From JAWLCQ01 sp041687095 (lineage in GTDB: Bacteria; Planctomycetota; Phycisphaerae; SM23-33), in assembly GCA_041687095.1 (NCBI GenBank), contig JAWLCQ010000032.1, positions 1 through 37,544 on the forward strand: a stretch of DNA of 37,544 nt. Reading direction: 5' to 3'. Both the position numbers and the translations under genes were made by a program. Positions 1-8,685 of the stretch are shown here, piece after piece. The notes under the pieces were generated by a model. That model searched no databases. It worked only from the letters and a program-made list of their open reading frames with translations, and was not told the origin of the DNA. Position 1 is the stretch's first letter, and every line of letters begins with the position of its first letter.

Positions 1-147
1 CTCTGGTCGAAGCTCAAGACGCACCTGCGCCGCGTCGCGGCACGGACCTTCGACACCCTCTGCGACGCCATCGGCAGCGGGTTGCAGACCATCACCCGGT
101 CCGACTGTGAGGGGTACTTCCAGAACGCCGGATACGCTACGGGCTAA
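1..147 (+). CDS. IS630-family transposase, C-terminal fragment (cut by window edge)
   Basis: The reading frame is open from base 1 to TAA at 145-147 and gives the last 48 residues of a protein. It begins LWSKLKTHLRRVAARTFDTL and ends FQNAGYATG. This matches the usual end of IS630-type DDE transposases, where a W-S-K-x-K-x-x-L-R segment follows the last catalytic acidic residue and the protein ends in an x-x-x-G-Y-x-x motif. The start and the catalytic DDE residues lie outside the window, so it cannot be told whether the element is intact. I could not delimit the right terminal inverted repeat in 148-373 because the left end is not available. IS630 elements normally insert at TA. Confidence 0.8.
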   Translation, partial: LWSKLKTHLRRVAARTFDTLCDAIGSGLQTITRSDCEGYFQNAGYATG

Positions 148-373
148 CGCATATCGCTCTAGCCTGTCCATGCGAGATGGGCTTGGTCATCCTGCGCCCC
201 ACCGCGGGCACCGATTCGAGCCCGGAGTGATGGCCGCGGGCGGGCTGGAGACTGCGTGTTAAGGGTTGGGGTGCGCGGGCGGAATGCTGTGTGCGGGCAC
301 AGGAAATGGCATCGCATCCATGGTGGAGCACATGTCGGCGTGTCCACAGAGAATGATCTGTCGCGCAGGCTCG
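148..373. other. Intergenic region between IS630 fragment and minus-strand gene cluster
   Basis: No gene is supported here. The region must hold the right end of the IS630 element and the 3' end of the minus-strand cluster. A weak 5-bp hairpin lies near 345-360, but no clear intrinsic terminator with a T run was seen on either strand. Confidence 0.4.
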
Positions 374-3300
374 CTACTTGGACGTGGCCTCCACCCGCAC
401 CGCCGCCTCCTTCACCGTCGCCGGGACGGTCGCGTACACCCCTAGCGGGGCGGGCGGAAGCGGCTCGACGACTTCGCCTTCCTTGGGCTTGGGACGTGGG
501 GGCGGCCATTTCAGGCGGTACGGCCAGGGCGCCGAGATGTCGCTCTGCTGGCCCTGCCAGGTGAACATCTCCTCCCCGTCCAGCTTCACCTCGATCCGCG
601 CCCACGTGCCCCGCACCAGCACGATGGCCTCCAGCGTGTAGTCCCGGCCTTCCTCCCACCGCTTCAGCGCCGCCGTCTGCCGCACGCTCGGCCCCCCGCG
701 GGCTGCTCGCTCCAGCACCAGCTCCGCCCCCGCCGCCGAACGCGACAGGCCCACCGCGATCTGCGACTCGCCCACCGGCAGGACCAGCCCCGCCGCCGCC
801 CCGTCCGCCACGTGCGGGCACGACAGCTTCGCGCGCACCTGGTAGCTTCCCTTCGTCTCCAGCCCCAGCAGCAGCCGCGCGGGCTGCTTGGGGTTCTTCA
901 CGTCGTCCACGACCATCACCACCCCCTGCCGCTGCCACAGGCCCGACACCGTGTGCTCCTTCGGGTCCACCGACGCCAGCAGGTCCGTCCACTCCCCGGC
1001 CGCGAAGGGAAGCTCGGGCTTCACCTCGGGGACCGGCGGGGGGATCATTCCCGCTTCCAGCAGCGCCTCGTCAGCCTCGTGCGACGCCAGGAACGCCGCG
1101 AACCCCTTCGCCGCCTCCGACGCCTCGGGCGAGACGTACAGGAAGATCGGTTCCGCCAGCGGGTAGCTCCCATCGTTCACCGCCCCGCGCGAGGGCGGAA
1201 CCGGCTTGGCGCTCTCGCCAACCGGGCGAATCGAGAGCACCTTGATCCCCGCCTTCTCTGGCTCCACCGGGACGGCCGCGAGGTCAATGAACGCGATCCC
1301 CCGCGGGTCGCCCGCGATGGCAGCGATCGCCTCGGCAGATTCGAGCTTGCGGTCCATCGCCGCCGCCTTGTGCAGCGGCAGGACGCGGTCCTCGAACATC
1401 TTCACCGCCGCCTCCGGCCGCCGCACGCCATAGCGGCGAATGGCCGTGTCCCGCTTCGCCCCCGCCCCCACCGCCGCCAGCACCCGCCAGTCGCCCACCT
1501 CGCCGCCGTACACTGCCCGAAGCTGCGCCATCGTCAAATCGTCGCGGAGGTTGGTCGCATGCACAATCACCGCCACCCCCCGCGCCCCAATCCTGTACTC
1601 GGTGGGCTTCATCGCCTCCCACCGCTTCCCATGGACCCGCATCGCCCTCTCCCCCACCCCCCCGGGAAGAATCAGCAGGTCCTTGCGCTCCAGAAAGGAC
1701 CCCACGGCGGCGACTTCGCCGAAGGCGTTGGCGCAAGTCAGCCGCAAGGCTTCTCTCGCCAATGCGCTGGCGCGGCTAAGCGTTGCCATATCACCGTCTC
1801 TGACTCCGCATGCCACAGCCGTGGCGACAGGGGCCTTCCCAGACGTGATCGCGGATAGTCTTTCCTCCTCATGATGATCGACACGTTTCCTGGCATATGC
1901 GATCTGCTCGTCCGAATAACCGCGGACCACTCTCGCCACCCGCGGATCCGGTATTGGCGTCAAGGCTGCACACACGTCTGCAACGTAATCCGGGGCATCG
2001 CGGGCAGGGGAATCCACAGGATACAGAAAGCTGTCGGCGGGCAAGACGGCGAAGGGCCACTCGTTCGCCTCGCCGTCCATCGCTCGCAGGATCCGCACAG
2101 CGTAGTCGCACACACGGGTGTACTCCTCGATCCACTGGACCCGGGGCGCGCAGGGGTCGGGGCCAAACGCAACCGGTTGAGGCACCATTCGTTGGTCGTC
2201 CAGGGCTGTCTCGAGAGCGGGAAGCGAAAAGTTGTACCCCGGAGTCCGGACGGCGAGAAAGAGCCCCCAGGCACGCTTCTGCGGGTCTTCCTCCTGGCGT
2301 ATAGCCTCAGCGATCTCGCCCCGCGTCTTCTCGTCCCCCAGTTTCGCAAGCAGGAGGGCAACTGACGTACGTACAGAATGACCAGGGGCCTTGCAGAGGT
2401 AGGGGGTTGAGATGCCATTTCCCAAGTCGACGGACACTGGGACAAGCCATGTATCGTATACCTTACGGAGCGCGGGGCAGTCCTCCACCGTCGCGATCGT
2501 CCGAAGCACGTCAAAGCCAACACGCGCTCGACTGGAAAGGAACCTATCGCGAGCCTCCCTCCTCACTCTGTCAATCACGCCAACTCCACACACGCTTCGA
2601 TGCCGGACGAGAAACCAGGTCGAGGCGATCCAAAGATCCTCGTCCGTTGACTCAATCCCATCCTCCGCGATCCGGAGAAGCGAGGGATCCGCCACCTCCG
2701 CGAACTGCCGCAGAAGAAACGCACGCACGTGTAGGCTCGGGTGCTCGCAGCCCTGACGTAGCACCTCCTGAATGGGATCGGAGTATCGACTCGCGAGCGA
2801 TGCCCAATAATCGGGCGCCTCGTGCCCCTCCTGGGCCACGAGATTCAGCCAGGCACACACCTCATCGACCAGCCGGGGTCTGGCCAGATCATCCCGCCCA
2901 CCGGAACGGACCATCGGGAGATGCCCGTACTGCCGCTTCGCTGCTCTGACCACGCTCCGCCAAGCGTACCCCCTTCGGATAACGTCCTCCAGATCAGCGG
3001 GAACCGCCCGGTTCCTTCTCCATCCATCCAAGAGTCGATCTACTTCCGGACCGGCCAGCAGACCTCTGACGAAGTGCATATGATCCGAGAGCCATGCCTG
3101 TCCAAGACGCGGGGGAATCCCGAGCATCCTCATGTGCTCCTCGTCGATCGACTTCGCCGCCTTCCTCGCAGTGCCCTCCGGAAGCTCCGTGGCGTGCAGC
3201 GCACAGTAGATCTGGGCAATCCGTCTTCGATCCACGTCCCCCGATCCCAGGCACGTCACTGCAAGCTTCTGAATGCCTTCGTGCCTCGAAGCGATGAACT

Positions 3301-3583
3301 TGTGGAGCACGTAATAGGCCGCCTTCTCGTACCGCTCATCCTGAATATGATGGGCAACCTCATCAAGAACAGGACGACCTCCATAGCGATCCTCAATGGG
3401 ATGAAGTGCTGGACATCGGAAAGGAGTGCCATCTCCGTGGCTTTGATGGTATTCGCAGAGTTCTTCCAGGTATGCCGACACGACTGCCGACAGAGTCGCC
3501 TCTCCTGCAGCATCCGTCCTGGCACCCGTCAGGCCCACAGCGCATATCGCCGTGAGCACAACCATCGTCTCGGCACGCGTCAT
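374..3583 (-). CDS. Exported HEAT-like / PstS-like substrate-binding / concanavalin-like protein (1069 aa)
   Basis: The product opens with a signal-peptide-like stretch (about residues 1-26: MTRAE, a hydrophobic core TMVVLTAICAVGLTG, then an Ala-rich cleavage region), so export is expected. Residues about 30-590 are helical and HEAT-like, for example HPSLHVRAFLLRQFAEVADP. Residues about 600-860 resemble a PstS-type periplasmic binding domain: ILPGGVGERAMR, then YRIGARGVAVIVHATNL, LTMAQLRAVYGGEVGDWRVL, and near the end YPLAEPIFLYVS. Residues about 870-1069 look like a concanavalin/DUF1080-type beta-sandwich (GSYQVRAKLSC, ARIEVKLDGEEMFTW). The ligand may be phosphate or another oxyanion, but this is inference. 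The ATG at 3581-3583 follows an AGGTGG ribosome binding site. It is the last gene of a three-gene minus-strand cluster. Codon use changes inside the gene near 1720-1790: the C-terminal part is much more GC-rich. Confidence 0.75.
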   Translation of the reverse strand: MTRAETMVVLTAICAVGLTGARTDAAGEATLSAVVSAYLEELCEYHQSHGDGTPFRCPALHPIEDRYGGRPVLDEVAHHIQDERYEKAAYYVLHKFIASRHEGIQKLAVTCLGSGDVDRRRIAQIYCALHATELPEGTARKAAKSIDEEHMRMLGIPPRLGQAWLSDHMHFVRGLLAGPEVDRLLDGWRRNRAVPADLEDVIRRGYAWRSVVRAAKRQYGHLPMVRSGGRDDLARPRLVDEVCAWLNLVAQEGHEAPDYWASLASRYSDPIQEVLRQGCEHPSLHVRAFLLRQFAEVADPSLLRIAEDGIESTDEDLWIASTWFLVRHRSVCGVGVIDRVRREARDRFLSSRARVGFDVLRTIATVEDCPALRKVYDTWLVPVSVDLGNGISTPYLCKAPGHSVRTSVALLLAKLGDEKTRGEIAEAIRQEEDPQKRAWGLFLAVRTPGYNFSLPALETALDDQRMVPQPVAFGPDPCAPRVQWIEEYTRVCDYAVRILRAMDGEANEWPFAVLPADSFLYPVDSPARDAPDYVADVCAALTPIPDPRVARVVRGYSDEQIAYARKRVDHHEEERLSAITSGKAPVATAVACGVRDGDMATLSRASALAREALRLTCANAFGEVAAVGSFLERKDLLILPGGVGERAMRVHGKRWEAMKPTEYRIGARGVAVIVHATNLRDDLTMAQLRAVYGGEVGDWRVLAAVGAGAKRDTAIRRYGVRRPEAAVKMFEDRVLPLHKAAAMDRKLESAEAIAAIAGDPRGIAFIDLAAVPVEPEKAGIKVLSIRPVGESAKPVPPSRGAVNDGSYPLAEPIFLYVSPEASEAAKGFAAFLASHEADEALLEAGMIPPPVPEVKPELPFAAGEWTDLLASVDPKEHTVSGLWQRQGVVMVVDDVKNPKQPARLLLGLETKGSYQVRAKLSCPHVADGAAAGLVLPVGESQIAVGLSRSAAGAELVLERAARGGPSVRQTAALKRWEEGRDYTLEAIVLVRGTWARIEVKLDGEEMFTWQGQQSDISAPWPYRLKWPPPRPKPKEGEVVEPLPPAPLGVYATVPATVKEAAVRVEATSK

Positions 3584-3619
3584 GTCTCACCACCTACTGA
3601 CGGAGGCTCCCGTTCTGTG

Positions 3620-5329
3620 TCATTCTCCATGCACGATACCAACCTGCTTCTCATGCAGACGAATCCCGCCTATCCCAGGCGAAGCCATCAGGTCCTCCGC
3701 CCGTTCCCCGGTTGCCGGGTAATCGGCGACTCCGTACCCACTACCCAGTCCGAGTGCATGCCCTAACTCGTGAGCATAGCATTTGTCGTTCGCAACAGCC
3801 TTACTCATGATCACACACCGGCCGACGGCACGACCAGCGGCACCCACGCCGTTCGCGAAGTCCCAGAACACGTAGAAGTATACTGTACCGTCTGGTGGAA
3901 TCCCACAATTGGGCCTCGCGGCGATCTTGGCGTACACGTCAGTCAACGTAGGCACATCCGCCATTTCTTCAGGGATTGTCCAGATCTCACGCTCCAACTT
4001 CGTGAGGGACACCGCCCCCTGCTTCTCCCAAGCGTTCTTCATAGTCTGAAAATGAGCCGCTTCGGTCTCTTCCCCTTCAGTCGCGTCATGAGCTGCTTTG
4101 ATCTCCTCGCCTTCATTCGGGTCATTCGGGTCAGGAGCTGCCGTGTCCTTTGCATAGATGAACTTGACTGATACCGATCGTGTGTTAAACACCGCTATGT
4201 TCAACTCGGCAAATGTCGCGTCTGCCTTAAACGCCTTCGCCCCCGTCTTGCCTGCCTGAGTCTGGGATGCTTCCACGTCTGTAGGCGTGTTGGTGACCTC
4301 CGTGGTGTTTGGCGCAATCCCAGCAACATTGTCTGCATTAGATCCGTTCTTCATCTTTATCTGGACAGCCTCAACGGCTTCGCCCATTTCGAGAGTACAT
4401 GCGGAGGATACCGAGCCCTTTCTGACAATCACCCAAGGCACTCCTGGCTCATCGACGCTGCCGATGGGATCAAAGCCCTCTAGCTCGTGTTCAGCCCGCT
4501 CCCACCATCGTGCAGTCGCTATTGGAATCTCCAAGATCGCCGTCTGATAGTCCTGAGCCGTCGCCGTGAACACGTACTTGGTAGCCTCTGCTGGGGCTAG
4601 AGGAAATCTCCGGGGCGCGAATGTACTAGTATCAAGAGTGTTAAACCCGTAGTCCCATTTCGTCCCTGGCGTAAGCTCCATCGTCTCGCCGTGATCAAAC
4701 TGTTCGTCCCTACTCCTTGGAGCATCTGTACGAACGTTTATAGTGATCGGCACATCCTCCACGTAATTCGCATCCTCTACAGCCCGCACGGTAAGCAGGA
4801 AACCACCCATCGGGTTCGTCCGAAGGACCTGTCCCTGGTTCGCATCCAGAATGAGGGTCTTCCGGTCCTCCACGAGGGCCGCCCAGTGACCCGGGGGTTG
4901 ATTGACGCCGCCAGCTCCGGGACCGCCAATGTACTTGAGGTTGCCCTCCACCTGCAAGGCGGCGCCGGGAGCGGAAGACGGAGTGAATGCCCGCACGACC
5001 TGGATTCTGTCCGCCTCATCGATCTTTCGGACCACCGGGAAGCCCTCGCCGTCTCCCAGCACGTCGACATGCGTACCTCCTTTATAGTCGTCAAACACTT
5101 CGCCGTTGGGGGGCGTGAAGATCTTCGACTCGACCACGATGACCCCGCTGCTATCCATGCGTCGAACTGCGTGAGGCGCAGAGATGTCCGGGTTCTGGCT
5201 GTCGATCCGGCCGTTCTTCTCGACAGTCCCCGGCTGGTGGCCTACCTGGACGCTATCCTGCGCGACGGCTATGCCGGACGAAAGGATGATCGTCGCGAGC
5301 AAGTGGACGGTGCGAGGAATAGGATGCAT
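3620..5329 (-). CDS. Exported metzincin-like protein with incomplete zinc motif (569 aa)
   Basis: The N-terminus (MHPIPRTVHLLATIILSSGIAVAQ) is a good signal peptide. Most of the chain (about residues 30-480) is beta-rich and not recognised. At residues 520-530 it carries HELGHALGLGS, close to the metzincin site HExxHxxGxxH, with a Met-turn-like EDLMASPG about 20 residues later. The position of the third zinc ligand is Ser rather than His, so peptidase activity is uncertain; a later His or an Asp could substitute. The ATG at 5327-5329 has a perfect GGAGG (5336-5340) with a 6-nt spacer, and only 11 nt separate it from the upstream TPR gene, so co-transcription is likely. Codon use is less GC-biased than in most of the window. 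Confidence 0.65.
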   Translation of the reverse strand: MHPIPRTVHLLATIILSSGIAVAQDSVQVGHQPGTVEKNGRIDSQNPDISAPHAVRRMDSSGVIVVESKIFTPPNGEVFDDYKGGTHVDVLGDGEGFPVVRKIDEADRIQVVRAFTPSSAPGAALQVEGNLKYIGGPGAGGVNQPPGHWAALVEDRKTLILDANQGQVLRTNPMGGFLLTVRAVEDANYVEDVPITINVRTDAPRSRDEQFDHGETMELTPGTKWDYGFNTLDTSTFAPRRFPLAPAEATKYVFTATAQDYQTAILEIPIATARWWERAEHELEGFDPIGSVDEPGVPWVIVRKGSVSSACTLEMGEAVEAVQIKMKNGSNADNVAGIAPNTTEVTNTPTDVEASQTQAGKTGAKAFKADATFAELNIAVFNTRSVSVKFIYAKDTAAPDPNDPNEGEEIKAAHDATEGEETEAAHFQTMKNAWEKQGAVSLTKLEREIWTIPEEMADVPTLTDVYAKIAARPNCGIPPDGTVYFYVFWDFANGVGAAGRAVGRCVIMSKAVANDKCYAHELGHALGLGSGYGVADYPATGERAEDLMASPGIGGIRLHEKQVGIVHGE

Positions 5330-5340
5330 CTGAATCCTCC

Positions 5341-8300
5341 CTATTGGTGGTTGAAAGACAGCCTTCTTGTCCGTAATAACTTCGCATAGAGACCTGCCAC
5401 TGCGGCAAACTCGCGGGCTTCGGCTGGGAAAGCGTCGAGTATCCGGAGACCTTCTTCAGTATCGCCCCCCTCAAACACAGCCACTCCGTATGCGATCATG
5501 GCCTTGTACACGAACTCGTTGCAGTTATCGCTCTTTGCCAGCAGTTGCAGCACCCTCAGACCCCGTTCTCGAAGCACCGGGTCCGCGCTGGCCGTCGCAA
5601 CGTTCCCTGCTGCGTAGGCCGCTCGGGCCGTGGCGAACGAAGGAGATCCCTGTTGGAGTGCCCGCAGACCTCCTGCCGCAGCGAGGTAGGCGTCATATCC
5701 TTCCGCCGCTCCGCGGTCCCGGCACAGACACGCAGCCTTCAGATACGTCACGTAGTCCTGCGCCTCGCGGCTGAGCCGACCGCACTCCCCTTGCTGAAGG
5801 CGAACAAGCATCTCCACCGCGGCATCGCAATCATCGACAAGGTAGCAGAAGTCTGCTATCAGCACGGCAAGCCTCGCTTTCCCGGCAAAATGGACGAGAT
5901 CAGTGGGACGTGCGTAGAGATAGCCGCTCTTGGCCGACCACTCCAACCGCGCCACGCTCTCGGACGAGAAGCGGGTTCTGGGTCCCACTTTCAACGTCGC
6001 CGTGCATGCCGCCGCTCGCCTGAAGTGCTGCCTGGCGAGTTCTGGGTTGCCTGATACGATGGCCATGAGGCCAGTCAAGCAGGCATTGTTGGTTTCGAGA
6101 GCTTGCCAGTATGTTTCGTTTCGGACTGCCTCAATGAGTTCATTTGCCAGGGGTGGAAGCACTGGATTCCGGGTTCCGCCTTCAAGAATGATGGGGCGGA
6201 GCGAGTCCGCTTGGGGCGATTGGGTGGCAGGTGACGTCGAGGCAGACGCAGGATGCCACTCCGGCCTGGCACTGCTCAGGACGGCGGGAGCCTGCCTTGC
6301 CAGTGTCACCCACTGCCTCTGCTTAGCCAAGTACGTAGTCGCACTTCCTTCGTCCAATGCTTGGTGCATGGCATGCCATGCCAGCGCAAGAAGGGCTTCA
6401 CCGGTGAAGGTCCCATCTGGGTGTTCCCTGCTTAAGGTGTCGAACCTCATCATGGCGGTTGCTAGGTCGCCCTCCTCAAGAGAGAGAATCCCCAAGCTGT
6501 ACTCGGCCAACCCAACAAGGTCGCTATCCGGATGGTGCTGGATCAGACGTTCCCACGCTTGTCGTTCGGCACGATGGTCTTCGTTCACCGGAAGGCAGCT
6601 GCTCGCCGACGATCCCGCAGGCGCACTCGTCTCACAGTGCCCTGCCTTCCGCGTCCTCACACACCGCGATCTTGTGCTTTGCCAGGTCATGGCAAGGCCT
6701 GCAATCGTCTCGTCATGCCACTCTGCCGCTGCATAGCACTGCAGGGAGGCCCAATAGAACTCCCTTGCCTTTTCCCATGCTCCTTGCGCATGTGCAAGTT
6801 CCCCTGCCAACTTGAGACCAAACCCAGTCTGGGGGCGGGAGATGGGGCGGATGCGGCGGCGGGGGTCGATGTCCGACGCTCGGGGGCCCACGCCCAGGCG
6901 AGCAAGGAGGAGTTCGGCGGCGTCGGGGCGGGAGGTGAGGGCGTAGACGCGGGCCATCGCCAGCGCCATGGCCGCACGCGCGTACTGGGGGGCGTTGGCA
7001 GCGGCGACATCGGTGGGGAGGAGGGGCTTGCCGGCGTCGGCGAAGGCGATCAGGAGCTTGAGGCGATCAAGGGCCTCCTTCGTCCGCGGGGCCGCGGCGC
7101 CGACGGTGACGGCGGGGGCGCCGCCGCCCGAAGCGCCGGGGGCGGGCTTGCCCGCCGAACCGGCGGTCGAACCGCCGGACGAACCGCCGCTCGCGTCCCC
7201 AGCGGGCTTGCCGCTGGAACCGCCCGAGGCGGACGGCCCGCCTGTGGAGGTGACCGAGGGGCCGCCGGAGGCAGCGCCGGGCGGCGGGGCGGAGGCGATG
7301 CGGAAGGCGCCCTGGAACGCCTCGGCGGCGGATTTGGGTTGGCCGGTGACGTAGGAGGCGATGCCGATGCGGATGTAGAGGTCGAAGGCGGCCTGCTGCC
7401 AGGACTCCGACGCTTGGGCGTCCTTGAGGGCGGGTTCAATGGCGGAGGCGGCCGTGCGGGCGTAGCGGACGGCGGAGTCGGCGTCGAGGAGCGTGTCGAG
7501 GTAGATGTCCAGCAGCGCCAGGAACGCCTGGCCGCGCCACGGGCCCGAGGGCGAGTCGCTGATGAATCGCTGCCAGTGCTGTACGGCGGCGGCGTACTGT
7601 TTGAGGCCCATCATGCAGTCGCCGATGCGAAGCTCGGCGGGGGTGGCGTACTTGCCCTTGGGGTAGGCGGTGAGCAGTTCCTTGTACTTAAGGGCGGCGT
7701 CGGTGAACTTCTCCGCCTTGCGGAGCTTCTCGGCGGATTCGAAGAGATCGCGGCCGATGTCGTCGGGGGTGCGCCATTCGGCGCGGCACTTGCGGAGGGC
7801 CCAGATGAAGGTGTCGGCGTAGGGGGCGGGCATCTCCTCCTTCTTCTGGGCGGTGAGGAAGCGGACCATGGCGTCGCAGAGTTTGCGGGCATCGTCGGAG
7901 CGGCCCGCGAGGGCGTAGAGGCGGCCGAGCTCGATGGCGGCTTCGGCGGTGCAGGTGTCGGGGAACTCGTCGCGGACGACGATCTCCAGGAGTTCGACGG
8001 CCTGCGCGGGCTTTCCGTCGACTTCGGTGGCGAGGGCGTCGGCAATCTGGAGGCGGTAGCGGTTGGCGTTGAGCGTGGAGTGCTTACCGAGCTTCTTCCA
8101 CAGTCCCTGGGCCTTGCGGCGAAGGGCGGGGTTGGTGGGGTCGGAGGCCCAGACGCAGCGGGCCTGGAGGTGGGCGGCTTCGACCTGGGCCCATTCGTAC
8201 GGGGCCTTGAGAAGGGGCGTGGAGAGTTCGACGGCCTTTTCGTAGTTGCCCTGATAGAAGGCCCGCCAGGCGTCGGACTGCTGCTGGTGGATGCGGGAGA

Positions 8301-8391
8301 CGGCCTCGTCCTCGCCCGCTGCCAAAGCAACGGCGGCAGAGAAGCACACGCACAGCAGCGCAATACAGGCGCGCTCGGTGAACCCACCCAT
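5341..8391 (-). CDS. Exported TPR-repeat protein with Gly/Ser/Pro-rich linker (1016 aa)
   Basis: The N-terminus (MGGFTERACIALLCVCFSAAVALAAGE) looks like a signal peptide. Residues about 35-365 and 440-1010 are Ala/Leu-rich helical repeats with TPR spacing, such as AFYQGNYEKAVELSTPLL and ALKYKELLTAYPKGKYATPA, similar to BamD/YbgF-type periplasmic TPR scaffolds. A linker at about residues 370-433 is almost entirely Gly, Ser, Ala, Pro and Thr and probably separates two solenoids. It is the first gene of the minus-strand cluster, with a promoter about 110-140 bp upstream. The start ATG (8389-8391) has only a weak upstream GAGG. GC bias changes abruptly near 6830: the 5' part is extremely GC-rich and the 3' 1.5 kb is not, although the frame stays open. 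A role as a protein-protein scaffold for the downstream exported proteins is inferred. Confidence 0.7.
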   Translation of the reverse strand: MGGFTERACIALLCVCFSAAVALAAGEDEAVSRIHQQQSDAWRAFYQGNYEKAVELSTPLLKAPYEWAQVEAAHLQARCVWASDPTNPALRRKAQGLWKKLGKHSTLNANRYRLQIADALATEVDGKPAQAVELLEIVVRDEFPDTCTAEAAIELGRLYALAGRSDDARKLCDAMVRFLTAQKKEEMPAPYADTFIWALRKCRAEWRTPDDIGRDLFESAEKLRKAEKFTDAALKYKELLTAYPKGKYATPAELRIGDCMMGLKQYAAAVQHWQRFISDSPSGPWRGQAFLALLDIYLDTLLDADSAVRYARTAASAIEPALKDAQASESWQQAAFDLYIRIGIASYVTGQPKSAAEAFQGAFRIASAPPPGAASGGPSVTSTGGPSASGGSSGKPAGDASGGSSGGSTAGSAGKPAPGASGGGAPAVTVGAAAPRTKEALDRLKLLIAFADAGKPLLPTDVAAANAPQYARAAMALAMARVYALTSRPDAAELLLARLGVGPRASDIDPRRRIRPISRPQTGFGLKLAGELAHAQGAWEKAREFYWASLQCYAAAEWHDETIAGLAMTWQSTRSRCVRTRKAGHCETSAPAGSSASSCLPVNEDHRAERQAWERLIQHHPDSDLVGLAEYSLGILSLEEGDLATAMMRFDTLSREHPDGTFTGEALLALAWHAMHQALDEGSATTYLAKQRQWVTLARQAPAVLSSARPEWHPASASTSPATQSPQADSLRPIILEGGTRNPVLPPLANELIEAVRNETYWQALETNNACLTGLMAIVSGNPELARQHFRRAAACTATLKVGPRTRFSSESVARLEWSAKSGYLYARPTDLVHFAGKARLAVLIADFCYLVDDCDAAVEMLVRLQQGECGRLSREAQDYVTYLKAACLCRDRGAAEGYDAYLAAAGGLRALQQGSPSFATARAAYAAGNVATASADPVLRERGLRVLQLLAKSDNCNEFVYKAMIAYGVAVFEGGDTEEGLRILDAFPAEAREFAAVAGLYAKLLRTRRLSFNHQ

Positions 8392-8501
8392 GATGACCCA
8401 GCCTCTGACGGCCGAATTTGGTGACTACCTCGCCTGGATGCCGAACCAAGCGAACCACCCGAGTTGAAAGACGACTCCCGAAGACCCGTAACCCACAAGG
8501 T

Positions 8502-8530
8502 CTTTTACTGGTAGTTGCCACTGCTGTCAA
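8502..8530 (-). promoter_or_regulatory. Sigma-70-like promoter of the exported-protein cluster
   Basis: Read on the minus strand, TTGACA (8525-8530) is followed by a 17-nt spacer and TAAAAG (8502-8507). That is a perfect -35 and a 4/6 -10 element. Transcription would start near 8495 and give a leader of about 100 nt before the TPR gene. The 8392-8685 interval holds no supported gene. Confidence 0.5.
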
Positions 8531-8685
8531 CAAGAAGATAAAGAAGATGAAGAACAATGAAGATGGATATTCTGAGAACTCCCGGTGTGGGGTGCAGTCG
8601 CCATCGTTTCCGAAGGGGTTTCCGCGATCATCGTACCCAATTGTTTTCTTGGAGGAACGCCGAGGACGCTCCCTTCCCCCTCCCC

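Noticed and set aside
6532..8424. Long plus-strand ORF of 630 codons
   Set aside because: It is antisense to the TPR gene, is Gly/Val/Glu repetitive as expected from GC-rich reverse frames, and shows no family motif.
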